Numbered from the stretch's first letter, positions 1 through 6,555 are shown. The stretch is DNA of 13,691 nucleotides from JBAXBF01 sp034429745 (GCA_034429745.1 DAOUFY010000046.1:1-13691), one strand, 5' to 3'. The notes: a model not told the origin generated them from the sequence alone. A program made the numbers and translations.

Positions 1-162
1 CCACTCCATAGATAGAGAGAGAATTCCTTTATCAATGAGCATCCTTAACAGATATGGTCCTGCAATATTTGCTGCATTCACCATAAGAATACTGAGAAAA
101 GAACCTAGCACTGCTAGGCGATATTTCGATAAATAAAAAAGTACCCGCTTAGAAAACCTCAT
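1..162 (-). CDS. ABC exporter, N-terminal fragment (cut by window edge)
   Basis: The minus strand from the ATG at 160-162 reads 54 codons without a stop to the window edge. The peptide begins MRFSKRVLFYLSKYRLAVLG and continues through a hydrophobic stretch, then 'ANIAGPYLLRMLIDKGI' at about residues 30-47. This layout (basic start, 'YLxxYR', first membrane helix, then 'xxPYLLxxxIDxGI') is typical of the first transmembrane segment of fused permease/ATPase ABC exporters of the MsbA/LmrA type. The ATPase domain would lie outside the window, so the substrate cannot be guessed. An AAGGA at 176-180 lies 13 nt before the start, a rather long spacing. The gene follows the small membrane-protein gene by 56 nt on the same strand with no terminator between, so it is probably the third gene of the sigma operon. 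Family assignment rests on the N-terminus only. Confidence 0.72.
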   Translation of the reverse strand, partial: MRFSKRVLFYLSKYRLAVLGSFLSILMVNAANIAGPYLLRMLIDKGILSLSMEW

Positions 163-218
163 ATTAAAATTATTTTCCTTAATAACCACGTAAGGGAGCT
201 ACTTAACTGGCGTAAAAA

Positions 219-482
219 TTATTTACTTTTTAATAATTTCGTTATGACTACTTTCCAAATTGTGATCATCATAAGAAAGAAAGCAACCATTGCGATAAAG
301 AATATTACAATAAAACGCCAGTCTATAGTGTAACTTTGAGCCTTCAAGACTTTAGGCGCCGGATCCATGATCCGTTCTCGCAGATGGTCAACGAACTCCT
401 TGCGAGGGTTTATCGGTTCATACAAGGAAGCTAAATGATTTTCTAATTGTTTAAGTTCTTCTTCCTTAACCGTAAAAATCAT
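219..482 (-). CDS. Small single-pass membrane protein, candidate anti-sigma factor
   Basis: The product has 87 residues: a charged, soluble N-terminal part (1-53), one clear membrane helix at about 55-80, and a short basic tail ending KLLKSK. The soluble part has a helical 'LKQLENHLASL' stretch at 10-20 followed by 'PRKEFVDHLRERI' at 26-38. From memory, a similar 'PRxEFVxxLRxRL' pattern appears in short proteins encoded next to ECF sigma factors in Chloroflexota. The gene starts 17 nt after the sigma stop codon with a good GGAG ribosome site, so the two are co-transcribed. A membrane anchor plus a cytoplasmic N-terminal segment fits an anti-sigma factor. However, the protein has no cysteine and only two histidines (His16, His33), so it lacks the zinc-binding HxxxCxxC motif of the common anti-sigma domain. 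The role is inferred from position and topology. Confidence 0.7.
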   Translation of the reverse strand: MIFTVKEEELKQLENHLASLYEPINPRKEFVDHLRERIMDPAPKVLKAQSYTIDWRFIVIFFIAMVAFFLMMITIWKVVITKLLKSK

Positions 483-499
483 TTTATTACTCCTATTAT

Positions 500-1093
500 C
501 TATTCTTCATCGCTATTATCAATGATTTGCAAACCATATCCATGATTTTTAATTGCACATCGCAAACTATAGAGAGTCCGATGATATAAGCTCTTAATAG
601 CACCTTCACTTCGTCCCATAATTTTGCCTATTTCTGCATTCGACAAACCCTCAACAAACTTTAATATGAGCAATTGCTGTCTTTCAGCAGGTAAGTGTCT
701 AATAATTTTCAGCAATAGATCTCTCTCCTCATTCTGCATAGCATTTTGTTCCGGTTGTTCTTGAAAAGAATGTGCCAATTCAATTTCTTCCAAAGAGATA
801 TACTGTCTCCGATGATTATCGCGATGCCAATTTACAACTAAATTATGAGCAATACGATATAACCATGCAGAAAGAGGCAAACCGCGCTCATCATAATTTT
901 TAATATGACGCAAAGCGCGCATGAAAACTCGCGCTGTTAAGTCTTCCGCCTCGTGATGATCTCCTGTGCGATAGAAAATATACCGATATATTTGCTGAAC
1001 ATATCGTTGATATATTACCCCATACGCTTCTTTATCGCCCTGAGCAGCCCTTTTTACGGCTTCTTGATCACTAAGATTTATTAATTCTTCCAT
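500..1093 (-). CDS. ECF-type RNA polymerase sigma factor (sigma-70 family)
   Basis: The product has 197 residues with the two domains that define ECF sigma factors. Region 2 (about 24-94) contains 'YRYIFYRTGDHHEAEDLTARVFMRAL' features and 'LSAWLYRIAHNLVVNWHR', which bind core polymerase and the -10 element. Region 4 (about 122-178) contains 'LPAERQQLLILKFVEGLSNAEIGKIMGRSEGAIKSLYHR', a helix-turn-helix for the -35 element. There is no region 1 or 3, and the length is normal for the group. The ATG at 1091-1093 has AAAGG just upstream at short spacing. It is the first gene of a minus-strand operon with a small membrane protein, the likely partner, and an ABC exporter. It is divergent from the dynamin gene. 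Its own promoter looks like a housekeeping type (TTAACA, 17 bp, TATAAT), so autoregulation through an ECF-type promoter is not apparent. The ECF subgroup is not determined. Confidence 0.93.
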   Translation of the reverse strand: MEELINLSDQEAVKRAAQGDKEAYGVIYQRYVQQIYRYIFYRTGDHHEAEDLTARVFMRALRHIKNYDERGLPLSAWLYRIAHNLVVNWHRDNHRRQYISLEEIELAHSFQEQPEQNAMQNEERDLLLKIIRHLPAERQQLLILKFVEGLSNAEIGKIMGRSEGAIKSLYHRTLYSLRCAIKNHGYGLQIIDNSDEE

Positions 1094-1128
1094 AAACCTT
1101 TGGAAATGCTAATTTTTAACAAGATACA

Positions 1129-1157
1129 ATTATAATACTATCAATAAGGTTTGTTAA
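1129..1157 (-). promoter_or_regulatory. Sigma-70-type promoter of the sigma-factor operon
   Basis: On the minus strand a TTAACA box (1152-1157) is followed by exactly 17 bp and then a perfect TATAAT (1129-1134). This predicts a start near 1122 and a leader of about 28 nt before the ATG at 1093. The -35 box lies inside the left arm of a 10-bp inverted repeat (1148-1157), so a protein bound there would block this promoter. Confidence 0.72.
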
Positions 1158-1204
1158 GGTTCTGCAATTTACAGAAAATATGTTACACCAACTTTTAACA
1201 AACC
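1148..1204. repeat. 10-bp inverted repeat in the divergent spacer
   Basis: GGTTTGTTAA at 1148-1157 and TTAACAAACC at 1195-1204 are perfect reverse complements, separated by 37 bp. The left arm covers the -35 box of the sigma-operon promoter. The right arm sits about 40-49 bp upstream of the start expected from the TATAAT at 1231, the usual place for an activator site. This fits a regulator acting on both divergent genes, but no regulator is identified. Confidence 0.5.
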
Positions 1205-1206
1205 AT

Positions 1207-1217
1207 GTGATAATCAC
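1207..1217. promoter_or_regulatory. Palindrome GTGATAATCAC, possible operator
   Basis: An 11-bp palindrome with 5-bp arms around a central A lies where the -35 box of the dynamin promoter should be. The arms are short and could arise by chance in AT-rich DNA, but the position is suggestive of an operator. Confidence 0.3.
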
Positions 1218-1230
1218 TTAACCCATGTAG

Positions 1231-1236
1231 TATAAT
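1231..1236 (+). promoter_or_regulatory. -10 box of the dynamin gene promoter
   Basis: A perfect TATAAT stands 43 nt upstream of the dynamin start codon. At the proper distance upstream (about 1208-1213, TGATAA) there is no good -35 match. The promoter is therefore either weak or dependent on an activator, possibly through the repeat arm at 1195-1204. Confidence 0.5.
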
Positions 1237-1279
1237 TGATTTAACGATATGAGGGAAGACTTATTGAAAGGATTCACAC

Positions 1280-3010
1280 ATGCATATACTAAGTTCAAAA
1301 GAAGAAGAACTTCTAAAACAAGAACGTTCCATACTTAATGAATTGCTTATAAGTCTTGTAAAATTTTCAGCTAGTGAAGATGATCAGAACACACTAAAAG
1401 AGTCGTTAGAGCAGCTTGATGAATTCTTTCTTTTAGTTATTGTAGGAGAGTTCAATTCCGGCAAGAGTGCTTTAATAAACGCTTTTTTAGGAGAGGAAAT
1501 CCTAAAAGAGGGCGTAACACCGACTACTATGCAAATCAATATGCTTAGGTATGGAAAAGAACGTGAGCGAACAGTCATTAACGAAAACCTTCATATTATC
1601 ACAGCTCCAATAGATGTCTTAAATGAAATCAGCATTGTAGATACTCCCGGCACAAATGCTGTCATCCGTGAACATGAAATCATTACAAACCGTTTTGTTC
1701 CGCGTGCCGACTTAGTCCTCTTCATCACCTCCGTTGATCGCCCATTTACCGAAAGTGAACGTGTTTTTCTTGAACAAATTCGTGATTGGGGAAAGAAGAT
1801 CATCATAGTCCTCAATAAAATTGACATACTTCAAGATGAAAAAGAATTAACCGAAATACAAAAATTTATTTCAGACAAAGCGAACACATTACTCGGTATT
1901 ACTCCTGAGATATTTCCCGTTAGTGCTCGCTTGGCTCTTCAAGCTAAACGTGGCAACCCAGAATTTTGGCAAAAAAGCCGCTTTGAAGCATTAGAAAATT
2001 ATATTCGCCATACTCTCGACGAAAGAAATAGAATAATGCTGAAGTTTCTTAACCCGATTGGGGTTGGATTACACCTTAATCAACGTTATCTCAATATCAT
2101 TGAACAGCGACTTGCTATTCTCAAAGACGATTTTGCTATGCTGAGTAGTATCGAAGAACAATTAAACCTTTATAAAGAAGACATGCAGCGAGATTTTCGC
2201 CTTAGAATTGCAGATATTGAGAATATTCTCTATGAAGTTGAACAGCAAGGACAAGATTACTTTGATGAGACAATCCGCTTATCACGCATTTTCGACCTCC
2301 TTGACAAGGACCGAGTCAAAAGCGGTTTTGAGCAAAAAGTGATGGGCGATGTGAGCACTCGTATTGATACAAAAATTAATGAATTAATTGATTGGATTGT
2401 TGACTCTAACTTTCGTCAATGGCAAGCTGTTACCGAACACATAGCAGAACGGCGTCGGGAACATAAGAATCAGCTGATAGGCGACATTGGCAGTTTCAGC
2501 TATGACAGAGAACGTATCATGGAAGGAGTCGGTCGAGAGACTCAACGCGTTGTCGAATCTTTTGATAAGCAAAGTGAAGCTGAAGCTCTTGCTGAAAGTA
2601 CTCGCAATACCGTTGCAGCTGTTGCTGCTATTGAGATTGGAGCAGTTGGTCTTGGTGCTGCTATCACAGCAGCCGCGACAACAGCCGCTGCAGATTTCAC
2701 CGGCATCCTCTTTGCAAGTGTTATTGCTGCTCTCGGATTATTTATCATTCCTGCCAAACGTCAACAAGCCAAACAGGAGTTAAGACAAAAAATGTCTGAC
2801 ATGAGAACTCAATTAGCTCTCTCCCTTACCACTCATTTTGAGCGAGAATTAGAACGCAGCCTGCAGCGCATTAATGACGCTATCGCCCCTTATACAAGGT
2901 TTATTAGAGCTGAAGGAGAAAAATCGAAACAAAGTAAAATTGAATTAACAAATATCAAAGCAAAACTAGAAGGGTTAAAGCTGCGAATTAATGAGTACTA
3001 CAACCGCTAG
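1280..3010 (+). CDS. Bacterial dynamin-like GTPase
   Basis: The product has 576 residues. The GTPase domain shows all expected motifs: G1 GEFNSGKS at 56-63, the G2 threonine in 'GVTPTT' at 78-83, G3 DTPG at 121-124, G4 NKID at 179-182 and a G5-like 'VSA' at 214-216. Long charged helices follow (about 260-440). A small-residue hydrophobic stretch at about 444-491, rich in Ala, Gly, Ile and Val, comes next, and then another coiled-coil-like tail (495-576). This order (GTPase, stalk helices, membrane-touching paddle, returning helices) matches bacterial dynamins, which bind and remodel the cytoplasmic membrane. The ATG has AAAGGA 7 nt upstream. The gene is alone on the plus strand, divergent from the sigma gene, and its stop overlaps that of the CBM20-like gene. 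Known bacterial roles range from membrane repair and fission to phage tolerance. The role here is unknown. Confidence 0.92.
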   Translation: MHILSSKEEELLKQERSILNELLISLVKFSASEDDQNTLKESLEQLDEFFLLVIVGEFNSGKSALINAFLGEEILKEGVTPTTMQINMLRYGKERERTVINENLHIITAPIDVLNEISIVDTPGTNAVIREHEIITNRFVPRADLVLFITSVDRPFTESERVFLEQIRDWGKKIIIVLNKIDILQDEKELTEIQKFISDKANTLLGITPEIFPVSARLALQAKRGNPEFWQKSRFEALENYIRHTLDERNRIMLKFLNPIGVGLHLNQRYLNIIEQRLAILKDDFAMLSSIEEQLNLYKEDMQRDFRLRIADIENILYEVEQQGQDYFDETIRLSRIFDLLDKDRVKSGFEQKVMGDVSTRIDTKINELIDWIVDSNFRQWQAVTEHIAERRREHKNQLIGDIGSFSYDRERIMEGVGRETQRVVESFDKQSEAEALAESTRNTVAAVAAIEIGAVGLGAAITAAATTAAADFTGILFASVIAALGLFIIPAKRQQAKQELRQKMSDMRTQLALSLTTHFERELERSLQRINDAIAPYTRFIRAEGEKSKQSKIELTNIKAKLEGLKLRINEYYNR

Positions 3011-4266
3011 TTATTGCATTCATCTTCAACGCAAAATTCAACCTTTGGATACTTAGGTATAATTCTTAACGGACTGAAAAGTGTATATGTCCACATCAGA
3101 TCGTTTTCCTGCCACATTGGTAAAGGTTCACTCCATTGATAGGCAAAGATTTTCACAAATACATTTTTACCTTTGTTAGCTGAAGGATTTGCATAAGTAA
3201 AAATATATGGAGTACTTTGAATATCTTGCCAACTGAATACTTCATCATGGATTATTTGCCCCTTTGAAGGGACAAGAATACTGCGAACCAACAAATTCCC
3301 CTTTTCGTCCCTTTCAGCATTCCAATAACCATTTCCTAGTGTGTATTTATACTCGATATACGCCCCAATGGGTAAATTTATTGCCGTTATAAATCTATTT
3401 TCACCCACTTTTTTCATCACTGGCATTTGATGAATATTTCCACTCACTCCGCTTGGTAAATCCTTGAATGTATTTCCCAATTGGATAATATTTCCAGCTA
3501 TCCTTACTTGAGCTTTTTGAGGTGTGTTACTTGGCACATCCACAAAAAACACCATCATGACTGATGGAACTCGCTTCATGCTAAAATTTGCCACTGTGGT
3601 CTTTTCTGATACAATTACAGCTTCTTGTTGAAATGTCTCATAGCTTTCATCCTGAGCATAAGCAACGAGCAAATGTTTTCCTGGTATCAGGTGATCAATT
3701 TGAAACTCTCCATGTTTATCTGATGTTGTTGAATATCCTCCACAATATACATGAATACCTTCAATTGGTTTTCCATTTTCATCTACTATTTTGCCTTTGA
3801 TAATCCCTGCATTCACTTTGGCTCGAGATTCCTTCCAGCGGGCTACAATGTCATGAACTATCATTCCTGCCCCAAAAACTTTCACAAGCCGGTAGCGTAC
3901 TGCTTGGTTGAGCATATTATGCTCTACAGCATGCGAATTTCCACTAAGCACATAGCGATACTTGACAACTGAACCAACCACCAACGGCAATTCAATTTGA
4001 TAGTGGGTTGCGTCTTTGGCGTACATTGTATATCTTTTTGAGTTCAACATTAGCCCACTCACCTCATCAAGCACTATAAGCTCAACACCCGTCCCACTTG
4101 GGGAATCAGAAGGAATCTCTACTTCAAATCGAACTAATGCTTGCGGTAAAGGAGTTGAAGTCGGAATTGAAGCATAGGCGCTTTGTGGAAAATTTTTATC
4201 TAAGCCTAAATTCCACATCAGCATCAATAAAACTACTATCATAAAAAATCGAAGTCTTCTATTCAT
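3007..4266 (-). CDS. Secreted protein with CBM20-like / carboxypeptidase-regulatory-like / CBM20-like modules
   Basis: The product has 419 residues. A basic start (MNRRLRFF), a hydrophobic core (7-21) and 'SAYAS' near 29-33 suggest a signal peptide. A diverged beta-sandwich at about 45-145 ('VRFEVEIPSDSPSGTGVEL' ... 'VVKYRYVLSG' ... 'IVHDIVARW') is followed by a carboxypeptidase-regulatory-like fold at about 154-231 ('IIKGKIVDENGKPIEGIHVYC' ... 'GEFQIDHLIPGKHLLVAYA'). A second, clearer starch-binding-like CBM20 module lies at about 237-346 ('VDVPSNTPQKAQVRIAGN' ... 'IEYKYTLGNGYWNAE'). The end (about 352-419) finishes in 'FCVEDECNN'. No catalytic domain is visible, so the probable role is binding glycan or another surface ligand outside the cell. 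The gene begins 12 nt after tatC with only a weak AAAGAAA site, so it is likely the last gene of the tat operon and perhaps translated by coupling. The end may be shortened. Confidence 0.75.
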   Translation of the reverse strand: MNRRLRFFMIVVLLMLMWNLGLDKNFPQSAYASIPTSTPLPQALVRFEVEIPSDSPSGTGVELIVLDEVSGLMLNSKRYTMYAKDATHYQIELPLVVGSVVKYRYVLSGNSHAVEHNMLNQAVRYRLVKVFGAGMIVHDIVARWKESRAKVNAGIIKGKIVDENGKPIEGIHVYCGGYSTTSDKHGEFQIDHLIPGKHLLVAYAQDESYETFQQEAVIVSEKTTVANFSMKRVPSVMMVFFVDVPSNTPQKAQVRIAGNIIQLGNTFKDLPSGVSGNIHQMPVMKKVGENRFITAINLPIGAYIEYKYTLGNGYWNAERDEKGNLLVRSILVPSKGQIIHDEVFSWQDIQSTPYIFTYANPSANKGKNVFVKIFAYQWSEPLPMWQENDLMWTYTLFSPLRIIPKYPKVEFCVEDECNN

Positions 4267-4278
4267 TTTCTTTATATC

Positions 4279-5151
4279 TTATGCACTTTTAGGCTGGGCA
4301 ATAAATGCTAATCCAATAGATAGAAAATACAACAAAACCATAGGGCTCATAACAATTGCCATATTAACGGGATCAACAGTAGGAGTTATCAGAGCTGCCC
4401 CAATAGCAATGATTACAACTGCCAATCTCCATTGATGTAATAACGTTTTTGCCCGTATCCATCCCAATTTTGCAATAACAAAAATGATCATCGGAAATTC
4501 AAAAATTGCACCCATCCAAAACATAATATTTGTAACAAATCTCACATAAGAAGAAGCTCTTACTGTTGTTTGAAAGTTTAGCACATTTAAAAGAAAAGGA
4601 ACCGCAACAGGTAGCATAATAAAATAAGCAAAAGCCATCCCTCCTATGAATAGCAAAAGACCCATTGGCATGACAAACAGTATCAAAAACAATCGCGTTC
4701 TTCTGCGCAACCCTTCACCAATAAAAATCAATATCTCTAATAATATATAGGGAAGAGCTAATGTAAAGCCACTCAATAGCGAAACTCGCATAAATACGCT
4801 TATCGGCTCAGTTACATCTATCACATTAAGAGACGTTAATCCTCCTGATAGAGGACGTGTAAGCCAGGTTAATATGTCTTGTGCATAGTAAAAAGAAAAA
4901 CCAGTTGTTACCACCAAAAATAGCAGAGACCGAAAAATATGCCGTCTCAGTGCTTCAATCTGGGGAAAGAGCACGGTTGGGTCTTTACCTACTTTTTCTG
5001 CAATTTCAACAATATCAGAATCTTCTGGTTCATATGTTAGAAAGTGATATCCGCTAGATATGAGTCCTTTCAGCAAGTTCCTTATCCATAAAACAATTCG
5101 CCATAAAAAAATAAAAGGTGCACAAAAAATATAGAAAAATTTCTTAATCAC
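4279..5151 (-). CDS. tatC: Sec-independent protein translocase TatC
   Basis: TatC is the membrane receptor for twin-arginine signal peptides and forms the export complex with TatA/B. The product has 290 residues. The conserved cytoplasmic 'IEALRRHIFRSL' with Glu66 is at 65-76, the first-loop 'TEPISVFMRVSLLSGF' with Glu115 at 114-129, 'FEFPMIIF' with Glu218 and Pro220 at 217-224, and 'ITPTVDPVNMAIVMSP' at 255-270. Several membrane helices lie between 73 and 286. The first 60 or so residues are extra compared with E. coli TatC: one more hydrophobic stretch (about 5-25) and an acidic 'TYEPEDSDIVEIAEKV' linker. The start is GTG at 5149-5151 with AGG 6 nt upstream, 15 nt after the tatA/B stop. It is the fourth gene of the asp23-nusB-tatA-tatC operon. 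The family is certain. The extension looks like a lineage trait. Confidence 0.95.
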   Translation of the reverse strand: MIKKFFYIFCAPFIFLWRIVLWIRNLLKGLISSGYHFLTYEPEDSDIVEIAEKVGKDPTVLFPQIEALRRHIFRSLLFLVVTTGFSFYYAQDILTWLTRPLSGGLTSLNVIDVTEPISVFMRVSLLSGFTLALPYILLEILIFIGEGLRRRTRLFLILFVMPMGLLLFIGGMAFAYFIMLPVAVPFLLNVLNFQTTVRASSYVRFVTNIMFWMGAIFEFPMIIFVIAKLGWIRAKTLLHQWRLAVVIIAIGAALITPTVDPVNMAIVMSPMVLLYFLSIGLAFIAQPKSA

Positions 5152-5166
5152 TTCTAACCTAAATAC

Positions 5167-5634
5167 CTACTTATTTCTGTCTTTCAGCGAAAGATCATTA
5201 AGAGAATTTTCTTGAACAATGGAAGTTGTTGAATCATCTAATTGATTTATATCACTAGAATTTTTACTGTTTTCTTTTTGTAAATCATCCCCACTATCGA
5301 ATTGAGATGCTTCGTTTTGTATAACTTCATCAATTGTCTTGAGACGAAAATTTTCATTTATTGGAAGGACAAAATCTGAAGCATCCAGCTTTGTTGCTTG
5401 TGATATGGTTTGCAGTTCCTCATCCAACCCGGCTTCACGCGCCATTTGATAAGGCAAATTCTTCACAGACTCCATACCTCTACGAAATTCACGCCAGCTT
5501 TCGGAAGTGAAAAATTTCCTTAACAGTTTTCCTATTGTTCGTGATGCTTGCAGCATTTCCTTAGGACCAAGCACAATCAAGGCGATTAATAGAATAAACA
5601 ACAATTCCATCGGACCAATACCGAGGAAATCCAC
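5167..5634 (-). CDS. tatA: Twin-arginine translocase subunit TatA/TatB
   Basis: The product has 155 residues: a short N-terminus with Glu10 in 'GIGPMELL', a membrane helix at about 9-23, the hinge 'LGPKEM' at 22-27, an amphipathic helix at about 28-46 ('QASRTIGKLLRKFFTSESW'), and a long, acidic, probably disordered tail (about 60-155). This is the TatA/TatB plan. 'LGP' at the hinge and the long tail resemble TatB more than TatA, but it is the only such gene here and may serve both roles. The start is GTG at 5632-5634, 2 nt after the nusB stop codon. It is chosen because a strong AAGGAG lies 8 nt upstream. The next ATG (residue 9) would remove part of the conserved start. It forms the export machine with the following tatC. 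The gene symbol is a family-level label. Confidence 0.92.
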   Translation of the reverse strand: MDFLGIGPMELLFILLIALIVLGPKEMLQASRTIGKLLRKFFTSESWREFRRGMESVKNLPYQMAREAGLDEELQTISQATKLDASDFVLPINENFRLKTIDEVIQNEASQFDSGDDLQKENSKNSSDINQLDDSTTSIVQENSLNDLSLKDRNK

Positions 5635-5636
5635 GC

Positions 5637-6089
5637 CTATCTCTCCTTAACTTTTTGTAACGATTGGATCAATTCATCATAATGATCGGCGACACTGCCA
5701 AGAACCCCGTTGACAAATCTAGCTGCACTATCTGACCCAAACAACTTTGCTAATTCGACCGCTTCATTGATTGCAACTTTCATGGGTGTAGCCTTATGTA
5801 CTCCAAATTCCCATAAAGCAATTCGAAGAATATTGCGATCTATTACTGCAATTTCATCAAAGGGCCATTCAGGTGCATACATAGCCAAATGATCATCCAG
5901 CACTTTTGCTAGAGGAACAACACCAGAAACTATTTCATGAATAAAAGGGATTACTTTCTCATCTAAATTTCCCTGAAGCCGCTCCATTTCAAGCAAGTTC
6001 TCTAAGACAAATCCAGGCTCGTGTCCCATCAAATCAACTTCATAAAGGACTTGCAAAGCAATGCTTCTTGCCTTAGTTCGCGACTTCAT
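5637..6089 (-). CDS. nusB: Transcription antitermination factor NusB
   Basis: The product has 150 residues, the usual NusB length. NusB binds boxA RNA with NusE (S10) and keeps polymerase from stopping early on rRNA operons. Typical blocks are 'RTKARSIALQVLYEVDL' at 4-20, 'IDRNILRIALWEF' at 83-95 and 'AINEAVELAKLFGSDSAARF' at 106-125 followed by VNGVLGSV. The ATG at 6087-6089 lies 5 nt after the Asp23-like stop with only AGAAGAA before it, so translation is probably coupled to the upstream gene. A purine-rich AAGGAG near its own end serves the next gene, tatA/B. Pairing of an Asp23-family gene with nusB is common in Gram-positive bacteria and, as I recall, in Chloroflexota. Confidence 0.96.
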   Translation of the reverse strand: MKSRTKARSIALQVLYEVDLMGHEPGFVLENLLEMERLQGNLDEKVIPFIHEIVSGVVPLAKVLDDHLAMYAPEWPFDEIAVIDRNILRIALWEFGVHKATPMKVAINEAVELAKLFGSDSAARFVNGVLGSVADHYDELIQSLQKVKER

Positions 6090-6094
6090 TTCTT

Positions 6095-6487
6095 CTAACT
6101 AGCACCTTGAATTTTTCCCTGTGTGAGATCCGGATATTCAAAATCTTCAACATGAATATTAATTCGTCCAATTTGCATTCCTACTGTTTGTGAAATTGCC
6201 CGTGCAACTTCGCGTTGAATATTTCGACACACATCCCGCACGTTATTATCTTTGTCTAAAATGACGTATATATCCGCATATACTGTATCATCTTTAATAT
6301 CCATTTTTACCCCTTCATTCACTTGGGGCTCTTTTCTATGTCCAAACAAAAACAAACGGTTTACACTACCAGGTAATGGGCACAGTGAATACACTCCATC
6401 AACTTTCAACACAGTGAGACGAATTATTGTAAGAAGTACTTCCGGCGCGATAGTAGTTTTTCCAGGTGGTCGAGTTGTTTGTGTCAT
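6095..6487 (-). CDS. Asp23/Gls24 family envelope stress protein
   Basis: The product has 130 residues. The Asp23 (DUF322) pattern is clear: 'GKTTIAPEVLLTIIRLTVLKVDGV' features at 9-32, where the family usually has 'IAPEVLxxIAxxAxxxVxGV', then 'DDTVYADIYVILDKDNNVRD' at 66-85 and 'IQREVARAISQTVGMQIGRI' at 90-109 followed by NIHVEDF. Family members in Firmicutes are cytoplasmic or membrane-associated proteins linked to cell-envelope stress. The exact activity is not known. The ATG at 6485-6487 has GAGGAG 6 nt upstream. It is the first gene of the operon continuing to nusB, tatA/B, tatC and the CBM20-like gene, and has a TATAAT-type promoter about 40 nt upstream. The protein is hydrophilic with no signal peptide. 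Confidence 0.9.
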   Translation of the reverse strand: MTQTTRPPGKTTIAPEVLLTIIRLTVLKVDGVYSLCPLPGSVNRLFLFGHRKEPQVNEGVKMDIKDDTVYADIYVILDKDNNVRDVCRNIQREVARAISQTVGMQIGRINIHVEDFEYPDLTQGKIQGAS

Positions 6488-6527
6488 TTTCTACTCCTCA
6501 TCAGGAATTGAGAATTAATCTGGTTAA

Positions 6528-6555
6528 ATTATACCTTATTCTTTAAGTTGAACAA
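6528..6555 (-). promoter_or_regulatory. Promoter of the asp23-nusB-tat operon
   Basis: On the minus strand a perfect TATAAT (6528-6533) is preceded, 16 bp further upstream, by TTGTTC (6550-6555), a weak -35 match. The -35 overlaps the T-tract of the rpmF terminator, so termination of rpmF and initiation of this operon are placed back to back. Confidence 0.6.

Noticed and set aside
163..218. Possible terminator between the small membrane-protein gene and the ABC exporter
   Set aside because: Only a 4-5 bp weak stem can be drawn and no T-run follows it, so read-through into the exporter gene is more likely.
2487..2783. 98-codon plus-strand frame inside the dynamin gene
   Set aside because: It is a different frame within an intact gene. 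Its leucine-rich low-complexity product results from the Ala-rich paddle codons read out of frame.
4200..4266. Twin-arginine signal in the CBM20-like protein (RR at residues 3-4)
   Set aside because: The pair is not followed by the F-L-K type consensus (RRLRFF) and the hydrophobic core is strong, so a Sec signal is equally or more likely. It is kept only as a weak idea in the operon finding.
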